From assembly GCA_900546485.1 (NCBI GenBank), contig URDK01000094.1, positions 1 through 9,984 on the forward strand: a stretch of 9,984 bases of DNA. Reading direction: 5' to 3'. Under the pieces are notes generated by a model. It was given only the letters and a program-made list of their open reading frames with translations, made no database searches and was not told the origin of the DNA. This DNA comes from an uncultured Eubacteriales bacterium. GTDB taxonomy: Bacteria > Bacillota > Clostridia > Oscillospirales > Oscillospiraceae. A program made the translations under genes and the position numbers. Of this stretch, positions 1-6,511 are shown one piece after another (position 1 is the stretch's first letter; every line of letters starts with the position of its first letter).

Positions 1-74
1 GGGCAGGGGCTTTGCCCCTGCACCCCACCACCTTTGAAAAGGTGGACGAAACTTTCATTCGCGCTGCGCGCAGA
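1..74. repeat. Structured intergenic repeat, copy 1 (cut by window edge)
   Basis: This stretch matches 8263-8333 almost base for base, so it is a dispersed repeat with two copies here. It holds two hairpins. The first has an 8-bp stem (3-10 with 14-21) around a TTT loop. The second has a 7-bp stem (28-34 with 39-45) around a TGAA loop. A shared tail, ACGAAACTTT then ATTCGCGCT, follows. Similarity stops at about 74. The repeat may begin before the window, since copy 2 has more palindromes on its left. It codes for nothing convincing. I know similar sequences as common intergenic repeats in gut Clostridia, but that is memory, not a search. Confidence 0.85.
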
Positions 75-159
75 TTACTGCCGACCTAACCTCCGCCGCG
101 TCGTAGTGGTCGCTCTCCAAAAACTTGTCCAGCTCGTGCTCGAATTTGTCACTATGCAT
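55..159 (-). pseudogene. Small acidic ORF, probably truncated by the repeat
   Basis: A 34-residue minus-strand ORF starts at ATG 159, about 9 nt after a good GAGGTG ribosome binding site (169-174). The peptide is acidic (MHSDKFEHELDKFLESDHYD at the start) and I cannot assign a function. Its last residues and stop codon lie inside the repeat at 1-74, so an originally longer reading frame may have been cut by repeat insertion or a rearrangement. A fair sigma-A-like promoter precedes it: TTGCAA (219-224), 17 bp, TTATAT (196-201), read leftward. It lies divergent from the ribbon-helix-helix gene and shares the palindromic gap with it. It could also be a chance ORF; the placed ribosome binding site and promoter are the main support. 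Confidence 0.4.
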
Positions 160-174
160 TGATACCATCACCTC

Positions 175-202
175 AACATATAATGTTGTCAAGTTATATA
201 AC
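175..202. promoter_or_regulatory. Palindromic operator candidate between divergent genes
   Basis: Two palindromes lie close together in AT-rich DNA. One is AACAT-ATA-ATGTT (175-187), an inverted repeat with a 3-nt centre. The other is GTTATATAAC (193-202), a perfect 10-bp palindrome. AACATAT also occurs directly repeated at 175-181 and 200-206. The second palindrome covers the -10 of the leftward promoter, and the first lies just after its start point. Ribbon-helix-helix dimers bind such short inverted or repeated half-sites, so autoregulation by the neighbouring protein is a natural guess. Confidence 0.4.
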
Positions 203-261
203 ATATTATCTGACCTGTTTGCAATATAAACTGTGTGTTGTAAGTGAAACGAGGTGACATC

Positions 262-456
262 ATGCCTGATGATGAGCTGATACTGCGGCCAAAGCGCCTT
301 AAGGGCGATGACGGATATAAGACCTTCTCCGTGCGCGTGAAGGAGGACGTTGTGGCAAAGCTGGACGAGATCGCCAAGCGGACAGGCCACAGCCGGAACG
401 AGCTTGTGGGCATCTTCCTCGATTACGCCGTCGAGCACTGCCGCATAGAGGATTGA
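262..456 (+). CDS. Ribbon-helix-helix (CopG/Arc-like) DNA-binding protein
   Basis: This 64-residue protein has the ribbon-helix-helix layout. A beta strand, YKTFSVRVKE (about residues 19-28), is followed by helix A with VVAKLDEIAKRTG, the SRNEL turn, and helix B with VGIFLDYAVEHC. Such proteins dimerise through the strand and place it in the major groove, usually repressing their own promoter. I chose ATG 262 over the in-frame GTG at 244 because GAGGTGA (251-257) sits just before ATG 262 and would be inside the gene otherwise. A -10-like TATAAA (225-230) lies upstream with no clear -35. The gene is divergent from the truncated ORF at 55-159, a layout also seen in small mobile-element or toxin-antitoxin loci, but no toxin partner can be recognised. 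Confidence 0.85.
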   Translation: MPDDELILRPKRLKGDDGYKTFSVRVKEDVVAKLDEIAKRTGHSRNELVGIFLDYAVEHCRIED

Positions 457-466
457 CCGCATACGC

Positions 467-501
467 AAAAACCGCCCGCCCCGATATGGGGCGGGCGGTT
501 T
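467..501. terminator. Bidirectional intrinsic terminator
   Basis: A perfect 12-bp GC-rich stem (471-482 with 488-499) closes a GATAT loop. Read leftward it is followed by TTTTT (complement of 467-471), so it best serves the minus-strand operon ending at 504. Read rightward it ends in GGTTTGCTT, a weaker tail for the ribbon-helix-helix gene ending at 456. Confidence 0.9.
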
Positions 502-503
502 GC

Positions 504-1628
504 TTACAGCATACCGTCAGGCACACGGTATATCCAGTTTGTAAAGGTCCCGGTCGTGTCCGTAAAGCCCATGATGGGTATGTAGCGCAGCGAGAGCTCG
601 CCGTCGTACATCCAGTAGTCAATGCTGCTGCGGTCGACAGTGGCCTGCCAGACCGTGCCGGCGGAGCTGCACAGGCGGTCAAAAAGCGTTGCAAAAACGC
701 TCAGGTCCTGGCCGGACTTGGCGGAGAGGCCGTTGCGCAGAGAGGTGGTGTCAAGGATGGCCGAGACGAGCACGTCGGAATTGGCCAGCGCCGTCGTGAG
801 GTCCATCGCAAGGCCGCAGACCGCAGAGGTCGGAGTCGGAGAGCTGCTCAGGTTTACCGTGTAGTTGAGCGCCGAATCCGTCTGCGGCATCGCGAGATTC
901 TTGAACAGCAGTTCGTCAAAGCCGTAGCCTACGAGTTCCCGGCAGAGGTCCGTGAGATATCCCGTAACCGTCGCGTTATAGGGGTCCACCCAATAGCCGT
1001 CTTCGTCTGAATACGGAGTACCGCCCGGCAGGGTCAGTGCCGTGGAGGGGCAGCGCTGGGCCAGAAGGTCATCTGTGCAGCAGCTCAGCTGTGCGACGAG
1101 ATAGATGCCCTGCTCCTTGAGCGTGTTGGCGAGCACGCCGAGGTCCGTGGTACCGGCGGTGCCGTAGTCCGCAGCAAGCTGTACCGAGCTGGCCCAGACC
1201 AGCTGACCGCTCGTGGGCTTGACCTCAAGCACCAGAGCGTTGCCGCCGACGGATTTGAGCTTGTTGACATAGGGCGTGATGCCCTCCGTCGTGACGTTGG
1301 CGGCGGGAACGAAGATAGCGCGCAGTTCGCCCATCTCCTCATCCACCTGCGACTCTATGTCAGAGTAATCCGGCTCCGTTATCTCGAGCTCGGCGTTAAC
1401 CTGCTCGAATACCCGCTGTCCCTCGTCCTCCTCCGCGCCGGGCGTGGCGAGGATGGGCAGCTCGAGCGAGATGCCGGTGTTGCTGTACACTATGTACTTC
1501 TGAAAAGCGCCGAAGAGCACGAAGAGCGCAACTATCAGCACCGCGACTGCGGAGAGCACGATGCCGAGGACGTTGAGCTTTTTGCGCCGGCCCTTGTATA
1601 CGTCGGGTTTGTTGTTGTTTTTTGCCAT
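504..1628 (-). CDS. Membrane-anchored DUF4015-like putative glycosidase-fold protein
   Basis: The protein has 374 residues. A basic cytoplasmic start is followed by one membrane helix (about 18-42), so the rest should lie outside the cell. From about residue 100 it resembles the DUF4015 putative glycoside hydrolase barrel: RAIFVPA as first strand, NALVLEVK as second, GIYLVAQL as third, then WVDPYNATVTGYLTDLCREL and GFDELLF. In members I remember, the last motif continues as FDYVRFP with a conserved acidic residue. Here it reads FKNLAMP, and the expected acidic residue of the second strand is also shifted. Catalysis may be lost. The substrate is unknown, with a cell-wall or capsule glycan likely. 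It starts at ATG 1628 with GGGAGG about 6 nt upstream, 20 bp after rpiB, and is the last gene of the operon. Confidence 0.75.
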   Translation of the reverse strand: MAKNNNKPDVYKGRRKKLNVLGIVLSAVAVLIVALFVLFGAFQKYIVYSNTGISLELPILATPGAEEDEGQRVFEQVNAELEITEPDYSDIESQVDEEMGELRAIFVPAANVTTEGITPYVNKLKSVGGNALVLEVKPTSGQLVWASSVQLAADYGTAGTTDLGVLANTLKEQGIYLVAQLSCCTDDLLAQRCPSTALTLPGGTPYSDEDGYWVDPYNATVTGYLTDLCRELVGYGFDELLFKNLAMPQTDSALNYTVNLSSSPTPTSAVCGLAMDLTTALANSDVLVSAILDTTSLRNGLSAKSGQDLSVFATLFDRLCSSAGTVWQATVDRSSIDYWMYDGELSLRYIPIMGFTDTTGTFTNWIYRVPDGML

Positions 1629-1648
1629 GCCGCCTCCCGGCGGGGCGC

Positions 1649-2089
1649 TCAGCCCCTGCCCTCAATAGCCATCATCTTCTCAACGCGCCGGGCGTGCCTG
1701 CCGCCGTCAAAGGGCGTGTCGAGGAAGATGTCGCAAATCTTCATAGCCAGTCCCGGGCCCATTACACGCTCGCCGAGGGCCAGGATGTTGGCGTCGTTGT
1801 GCCTGCGGCACATCTCGGCGGAGAAGCAGTCACCGCAGAGCGCGGCACGGATGCCGTGGACCTTGTTGGCCGAGATGGAGATGCCTATGCCTGTGCCGCA
1901 GATGATGATGCCCCGCTCGTACTCGCCGGAGGCCACCGCGCGCCCCACGGCCTCGCCGTAGTCGGGGTAATCGCAGCTCTCCTCGCTGTACGTGCCGAAG
2001 TCATGGTACTCGAGCCCGCGCTCGTCCAGGTGCTTCATGATGACCTGCTTGAGTGAATATCCGCCGTGGTCGGAACCGATAGCTATCAT
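1649..2089 (-). CDS. rpiB: Ribose-5-phosphate isomerase B (RpiB/LacAB family)
   Basis: This 146-residue protein is full length for the family. It should interconvert ribose 5-phosphate and ribulose 5-phosphate in the cytoplasmic pentose phosphate pathway. It has the family motifs in order: MIAIGSDHGG at the N-terminus (D7, H8), IIICGTGIGISISANK with the catalytic-type cysteine at 64 and the glycine-rich phosphate loop, RRHNDANILALGERV (H97), and the C-terminal FDGGRHARRVEKM segment with phosphate-contacting arginines. The ATG at 2089 fits the family start and has GAGGAGG about 8 nt upstream; longer in-frame forms add non-homologous residues that overlap the upstream gene. It sits 14 bp after the PHP gene. 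Other sugar-phosphate isomerases of the family act on allose or galactose 6-phosphate, so the exact substrate is slightly open. Confidence 0.96.
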   Translation of the reverse strand: MIAIGSDHGGYSLKQVIMKHLDERGLEYHDFGTYSEESCDYPDYGEAVGRAVASGEYERGIIICGTGIGISISANKVHGIRAALCGDCFSAEMCRRHNDANILALGERVMGPGLAMKICDIFLDTPFDGGRHARRVEKMMAIEGRG

Positions 2090-2103
2090 TTGAAACTGCC
2101 TCC

Positions 2104-2943
2104 TCAGAGTTCTATCCTCTTGAATTCCGGCTTGTGCCGCCGGTAGATCGCCGTGTACTTGAAGCCGCATTCGCTCAGCAGCTCATAGCCCTCGCGGATG
2201 CCGACACCTGCGGCCTTGGTCGTGTGCGCGTCGGAGCCGACGGTGATGATGTCGCCGCCGAGTTCGCGGTAGCGGCGCAGTATATCCACCGAGGGGAAGG
2301 TCATGAGCAGAGGCTCCTCCCTGCCTCCCGGCACGAGGTCGGCGACGTTCAGCTCTATGCCCTTGCCGTTTTCTATGAGCGTGTGCAAAAGCGTGTCCAC
2401 CTTGTCGCCGTTTCGCTCCAGGGTGACCTGGGCGTCAAAGCCTCGCTTGTGCATATAGCGCAGGCAGTAGCCTATATGCGCCATGACGTCGAAGCAGCCT
2501 ATGCCCGCGAGCTCGATGAGCTCGTCGAGGTAGCGGTCATAGAGCTCAAAGCACTGCTCGTAGCTCTCGTACTGGATGTCGTAGAAATCCGGCTCGCCGC
2601 GCAGGTTGTGGAGGGAGCCGAGGATGAAGTCATACTCCGGCATGGTGTATATGCGCTTGGCGCGGGCGGGGTCATGGTTGCCCTCGCCGAGCTCGAGGCC
2701 GAGGGTCATAAAGATGCCCTCTGGTGCCTTTTCCAGCGCCTCGATATACTGGTGCGCCTGCTGCTTGGGCAGGGTGAAGTTGTCGGGCCCTATCTGCATC
2801 GTCTCGGCCATGCCGAAGTCGGAGTGGTCCGTGAAGCAGACCTCGGCTATGCCGCGCTGCTTGAGCGCACGCGCCATCTCCACCATGCGGTTTTTTGCGT
2901 CAAAGGAGCAGGTGCTGTGTACGTGATAATCCGCTAAAAACAT
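2104..2943 (-). CDS. PHP-domain phosphoesterase, histidinol-phosphatase (HisJ/HisK) family
   Basis: This 279-residue protein carries the metal ligands of the PHP domain: HVH (H7, H9), D15, TDHSD (D39, H40), GLELG (E84), GSLHN (H112), MAHIGY (H156) and the C-terminal GSDAH (D238, H240). This is the trinuclear metal site typical of histidinol-phosphate phosphatases of this type, which make histidinol in the cytoplasm. No other histidine genes are nearby and the neighbours are sugar genes, so it may hydrolyse another phosphate ester. The start at ATG 2943 gives MFLADYHVHS, as in the family, with AAGGTGAG just upstream; a longer frame to 3141 would overlap the glycosyltransferase gene. It lies 26 bp after that gene and 14 bp before rpiB. 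Confidence 0.88.
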   Translation of the reverse strand: MFLADYHVHSTCSFDAKNRMVEMARALKQRGIAEVCFTDHSDFGMAETMQIGPDNFTLPKQQAHQYIEALEKAPEGIFMTLGLELGEGNHDPARAKRIYTMPEYDFILGSLHNLRGEPDFYDIQYESYEQCFELYDRYLDELIELAGIGCFDVMAHIGYCLRYMHKRGFDAQVTLERNGDKVDTLLHTLIENGKGIELNVADLVPGGREEPLLMTFPSVDILRRYRELGGDIITVGSDAHTTKAAGVGIREGYELLSECGFKYTAIYRRHKPEFKRIEL

Positions 2944-2969
2944 TCTCTCACCTTGTTTACTGTCGAAAA

Positions 2970-4829
2970 TCAAAACGGCCAGCTGGGGAACCACTTGAGG
3001 AAGCTCCTCGTGTACCATACCGGCGTCCTCACGCCTGTGAGCACCGGGTAGAAGGCCGCGAAGAGCAGTACGCTCAGGCCGGTGAAAGCGTACATCGGTC
3101 TGTACCACTTGTAGAGCCCCTCGTCCCGGCAGCGCCGCCACATGTGGCAGAGCGCAAGGACCATGAACACCTCCGAGGGGAAGTAGTGGTAGGCGAAGGT
3201 AAGGCGCGACACCAGCACCCAGGGCAGCAGCTGCGCAAGGTAGCCGATGACGATGAAGGCCGCGCGGGAATCCCGGTCCTTGACGGCAAGGATGCCGCAG
3301 CCGATGACGGCCAGCAGTCCGCCCCAGCAGAACAGGGGGTTCAGGAAGGCCCCGAAGGCGCTCTTGGTGCCGTCGTCAAAGTACTCGAGGTAGTAGAGTA
3401 TGGGCCGCGCATCCACCAGCCACTGATACCAGCGGCTGGAGTAGGGGTGCGTGGAGACCAGGTCGGAGTGATACTCCCACATATAGACCTGATTGTGCCA
3501 CACGATGTCGGCGTAGTCCTTCGTGAAGAACATTCCGACGCCGCCCTCCAGGCCCTTGGCCGTGCCGTAATAGTAGTAGCTCATGTAGTAGATGGCCGCG
3601 GGGATGGCTACGAAGAAGACGAGACAGAAGGCGCAGTTCGATATGAAATCGCGCCAGAAGCCCTCCTCCTTCCTTCGGCATATCCAGTAGATGAGCCAGA
3701 TGACGGCGAGACCCGCTCCAGCGTAGATGCAGGTCCACTTGCTTGCCGCGCCCAGGCCGAAGAATATTCCCGAGAGCGCCAGATACCGCCATTTACCCCC
3801 CGAGACGAAGCGCCACATGAAGAGGTACATCAGCAGTATGAAGAACACGGAGTACGTGTCTATCGTGGCGATGCGGGTCTGCACGAAGTGCATGAAGTCG
3901 AAGGCGAAGATGACCGTGCCGCAGATGCTTATCCGCGTCGAGCCGCTCATCCGCTTGAGAAGGTCGTAGAGTATCGGCAGCATGAGCACCCCGAAAAGCG
4001 TGCCCATGAAGCGCCAGCCGAAGGGCGTCATGCCGAAAATTCGGATGCCTATGCCGATTATGAGCTTGCCCAGCGGCGGGTGGGTTATCTCGTAGGGGTA
4101 GATGTTCTCGATGTGCTCGAGCGCGGTGCGGGCGTGGTAGATCTCGTCGAAGTAGCTGCTGTTCATGTAGCTCGCGGCCTCCGGTACCAGCTCCTGCTCG
4201 TCAAAGAGCGGGGCGGCCCCTTCGTCATAGGTGAAGGTGGAAGCGTCGAGCATGTTGCCGTCCGTGTCGTAGAGCGCCACTTCGCCGAGGCTGAGCGTGT
4301 CGGAGGCGGTTATGCGCAGGTATTTGCCCTCCATGCTCTCTGGCGGGTTTTCCATGTCCTCGGCGGGAAAATCCAGCCACTTGAAGAGGTCGGCGTACTC
4401 CTGCTCCATCGCGCCGAGCTCCGTCCAGTTCTCGCCGTCGTCGGAGATGGCCAGCGAATAGGAGCCGGTGTGCAGCCCGGTATAGTAGCGTATCTTGCCC
4501 AGCTCGGTGCTCTCGGGCAGCTCCACTATGACATAGCGGCCGCGCTCTGTGAACTCGCACCAGCTCTGCGGCGCGGAGGTATCACCCAGGCCGAGGAAGG
4601 CCGTCAGCGCGTAGACCACGCAGATGATGAGGACGGCCAGGCCGTCTATTCGCGTGAGCCGTCCGCACTCAGACGTAAAGGAAAAGCGCGGCTTTTTGGG
4701 CTTCGGCGCCTCCTCGCCCTCGGCGGGCGGCTCAAGCCTCGGCTCGGCAAACACCGGCATCCACTGCCAGGCGCACCATATCACGAAGGCCGCCGCAGCC
4801 AGCGGCAGCAGATAGGTCAGATAGGACAA
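2970..4829 (-). CDS. PMT-type (GT39) glycosyltransferase with discoidin-like insertion
   Basis: This 619-residue polytopic protein resembles protein O-mannosyltransferases, which move a sugar from a polyprenyl phosphate to an extracytoplasmic acceptor. Membrane helices lie at about 5-23 and 62-80. The Asp-Glu pair at 228-229 (SYFDEIYHAR) is the signature of the first outer loop, followed by THPPLGK (249-255) and TRIATIDTY. The C-terminal part (PWVLVSRLTFAYHYFPSE) fits the PMT C-terminal membrane domain. Between helix 2 and the Asp-Glu motif, about residues 85-200 look like an F5/8C (discoidin) beta-sandwich: GRYVIVELPE, then SYSLAISDDGENW, then KYLRITASD and LGEVALYD. That could bind a glycan. 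The start is TTG 4829, with GGAGGGA about 8 nt upstream and no closer ATG. The gap from the upstream gene is 33 bp. Acceptor and donor are unknown. Confidence 0.9.
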   Translation of the reverse strand: MSYLTYLLPLAAAAFVIWCAWQWMPVFAEPRLEPPAEGEEAPKPKKPRFSFTSECGRLTRIDGLAVLIICVVYALTAFLGLGDTSAPQSWCEFTERGRYVIVELPESTELGKIRYYTGLHTGSYSLAISDDGENWTELGAMEQEYADLFKWLDFPAEDMENPPESMEGKYLRITASDTLSLGEVALYDTDGNMLDASTFTYDEGAAPLFDEQELVPEAASYMNSSYFDEIYHARTALEHIENIYPYEITHPPLGKLIIGIGIRIFGMTPFGWRFMGTLFGVLMLPILYDLLKRMSGSTRISICGTVIFAFDFMHFVQTRIATIDTYSVFFILLMYLFMWRFVSGGKWRYLALSGIFFGLGAASKWTCIYAGAGLAVIWLIYWICRRKEEGFWRDFISNCAFCLVFFVAIPAAIYYMSYYYYGTAKGLEGGVGMFFTKDYADIVWHNQVYMWEYHSDLVSTHPYSSRWYQWLVDARPILYYLEYFDDGTKSAFGAFLNPLFCWGGLLAVIGCGILAVKDRDSRAAFIVIGYLAQLLPWVLVSRLTFAYHYFPSEVFMVLALCHMWRRCRDEGLYKWYRPMYAFTGLSVLLFAAFYPVLTGVRTPVWYTRSFLKWFPSWPF

Positions 4830-4862
4830 GTTTTATCCCTCCGCAACACATTAGCTCAAATA

Positions 4863-6284
4863 TTATACACGCTTTTCCCCGGTATGTCCATAGCGCAGCC
4901 TCGCCGCACCGGCCGCCAGGATGAAGACGAAAGGCACTGTTCCGTAGCGGTAGCGGGGCTGTATCTCAATAAAAAGATAGCAGACGAAGGCCGCGGAGAC
5001 CATGCACATGCTCATAAGCTCCGCCGCTCCGGCTCCCCGCCGCAGGGCGAGGATGCAGCCGAGCGCGGCGAGCGCCGCGGCCAGCAGGAAGGCCGCGCGC
5101 TCCGCTATCAGCAGCACGGAGGCCAGCGGCAGTCCGCCGGAAATGAAACTGAGGTCCTCCTGCGCGCCCCACATGCCCTCGACCTTGCCCCAGAAGAAGC
5201 CAGCAAGGTCGTCGCAGCCCTCAAGCGAAGCGCTTATCGCCGCGCGCGCCTCCGCGCGCCGCTCGGCGTCGTCTTCGATGTCCAGGATGTACTCGTTTGC
5301 CTCGGAGTAGCCGCCCCCGCTCTCGGTGTCCAGGCCGAGGACGAACTTCCACTCAGGACGGCTGTTGCCCGTGCCGCCGGGCGCTATGCCGGAGGCCGTT
5401 ATAGCCGCGGACGCGGCAAAGCAAAGCACAAAATACGCCGCGAACACCGCCGCGAGCGGCAGCGCGAGCCGCCGAGCTCCCGCGCGCCTGGAGATGAGCA
5501 GCACGAGGGCCGTCACCACGGCGGAGGCCAGAACGAGCACCGACTCCGGCCGCATCAGATTCGCCAGTGCCAGGCTGAGCCCGGCCGCCGCGCCGCAAAG
5601 CACGCGCCGCGCGCTTGTCCCGGTGTCCGAAAACGGCCCGTGCTCCACCGCGAGCCAGATGCCAAGCAGGCAGAAAAAGAGCGAGATGTGCTGGTTCGTC
5701 AGCACTGCGGCCATAGCCAGCGCGCCGGGATAGATCGCGTAGAGCGCCCCCGCGGCAAAACCCGCGCGCGGCCCTGCGAGTCTTCGCGCAAGCATATATA
5801 CCAGCCAGGCGGAGCCGCTCATCCACAGTACATTCAGCACTCTGAGCGCCGTAACTCCGCCGCCGAGGCGTACGACCAGCGCCTCGTAGAGGACAAAGGG
5901 TATCTGATAGCCCCAGCGCAGGAAGTATTCGCCCGCAAGCACCGAGGCGTCTCCGCCCGCAAGCGAGACCGCGGCGTCATAGAGAAGCGCGAAGTCGCTG
6001 ACCTGCTTTTGAGCCGGCAGCAGCGCGAAGGGCAGGCGCAGGCAGAGCGCCGCGGCTGTGACGAGTATCGGCAGGGCACGCTCCGGCAGCCGCCCTGCGG
6101 CGAGGTACGCGCCGAGCGCGGCGAGGGCAAAGGCGGCAAGACACAGCACAAGCGCCAGCACGCTCTTTGCGCTGACGCCATTGAGCACGCAGACCGCTGC
6201 GGCCAGCATGCACAGCACAAAAGCCGCCGTGCACAGCGCTATCAGTTTGCCCGGCGCCTCCCTGAGCGCGCGCGTACCCTTCAT
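4863..6284 (-). CDS. Polytopic GT-C-like membrane glycosyltransferase (putative)
   Basis: This 473-residue protein is mostly membrane helices, with the first at about 14-34. Residues 94-108 (QVSDFALLYDAAVSL) have an acidic residue in the first outer loop, as in GT39/ArnT-like GT-C enzymes. Later come LTNQHISLFFCLLGIWLAV and a large outer segment (about 310-370) before the C-terminal helices. Such enzymes use polyprenyl-phosphate sugars outside the membrane. The family match is less certain than for its neighbour, and it could be an uncharacterised polymer-related membrane protein. ATG 6284 is preceded by AAGGAGG at about 8 nt; an upstream ATG at 6344 would overlap the promoter. It is the first gene of the minus-strand operon. 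Composition is very GC-rich and alanine-rich, giving long open frames on the opposite strand. Confidence 0.72.
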   Translation of the reverse strand: MKGTRALREAPGKLIALCTAAFVLCMLAAAVCVLNGVSAKSVLALVLCLAAFALAALGAYLAAGRLPERALPILVTAAALCLRLPFALLPAQKQVSDFALLYDAAVSLAGGDASVLAGEYFLRWGYQIPFVLYEALVVRLGGGVTALRVLNVLWMSGSAWLVYMLARRLAGPRAGFAAGALYAIYPGALAMAAVLTNQHISLFFCLLGIWLAVEHGPFSDTGTSARRVLCGAAAGLSLALANLMRPESVLVLASAVVTALVLLISRRAGARRLALPLAAVFAAYFVLCFAASAAITASGIAPGGTGNSRPEWKFVLGLDTESGGGYSEANEYILDIEDDAERRAEARAAISASLEGCDDLAGFFWGKVEGMWGAQEDLSFISGGLPLASVLLIAERAAFLLAAALAALGCILALRRGAGAAELMSMCMVSAAFVCYLFIEIQPRYRYGTVPFVFILAAGAARLRYGHTGEKRV

Positions 6285-6315
6285 GTCCTCGCCTCCTTTT
6301 CGTAAGCTGTCGGTG

Positions 6316-6344
6316 ATTATACTACCCCATCCGCGCGGACACAA
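6316..6344 (-). promoter_or_regulatory. Promoter of the five-gene minus-strand operon
   Basis: Read leftward, TTGTGT (complement of 6339-6344) is followed after 17 bp by a perfect TATAAT (complement of 6316-6321). The expected start point is near 6309, leaving a leader of about 25 nt before ATG 6284. Its -35 lies only 6 bp from the -35 of the rny promoter on the other strand, so the two may compete or be co-regulated. Confidence 0.75.
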
Positions 6345-6350
6345 GTCTGC

Positions 6351-6380
6351 TTGACATAATGCTCGCGCCGGGTGTAAAAT
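6351..6380 (+). promoter_or_regulatory. Promoter of rny
   Basis: A perfect TTGACA (6351-6356) is followed after 18 bp by TAAAAT (6375-6380). The expected start point is near 6387, at the foot of the leader hairpin. This gives an untranslated leader of about 125 nt. Confidence 0.8.
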
Positions 6381-6387
6381 AATTCGA

Positions 6388-6459
6388 TAATATTGCGGGG
6401 TATGGGGAACCCCTTGATATTAAAACTTTACACGGGACAGCATTCTCCGTCCCGTCTTT
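6388..6459 (+). promoter_or_regulatory. Structured rny leader: 5' hairpin plus terminator-like hairpin
   Basis: The first hairpin pairs 6388-6400 with 6410-6422: 6 AT pairs, two G-U pairs, one mismatch and 4 GC pairs around a 9-nt loop. It begins almost exactly at the predicted transcript start. The second hairpin pairs ACGGGAC (6432-6438) with GTCCCGT (6449-6455) and is followed by CTTTATT, like a weak intrinsic terminator about 50 nt before the start codon. This could attenuate or autoregulate rny, protect the 5' end, or release a short RNA of about 70 nt. It matches no riboswitch that I recognise. Confidence 0.55.
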
Positions 6460-6511
6460 ATTACCGGCATATCTGAAACACACTTGAAAAAGGGAGGCGC
6501 ATACAGACACC

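Noticed and set aside
453..1010. 185-codon plus-strand frame
   Set aside because: It is antisense to the DUF4015-like gene, crosses the terminator and lacks domain content.
2895..6305. 1136-codon open frame on the plus strand
   Set aside because: It lies antisense to three well-supported genes, is full of Arg, Gly and Glu runs without any domain, and has no ribosome binding site. High GC makes such mirror frames common.
6414..6446. Second promoter for rny (TTGATA then CATTCT)
   Set aside because: The -10 is poor and falls inside the second leader hairpin; the upstream TTGACA/TAAAAT pair is much better.
6388..6459. Known riboswitch or T-box in the rny leader
   Set aside because: No conserved aptamer core or T-box motif could be recognised, so it is listed only as a structured leader.
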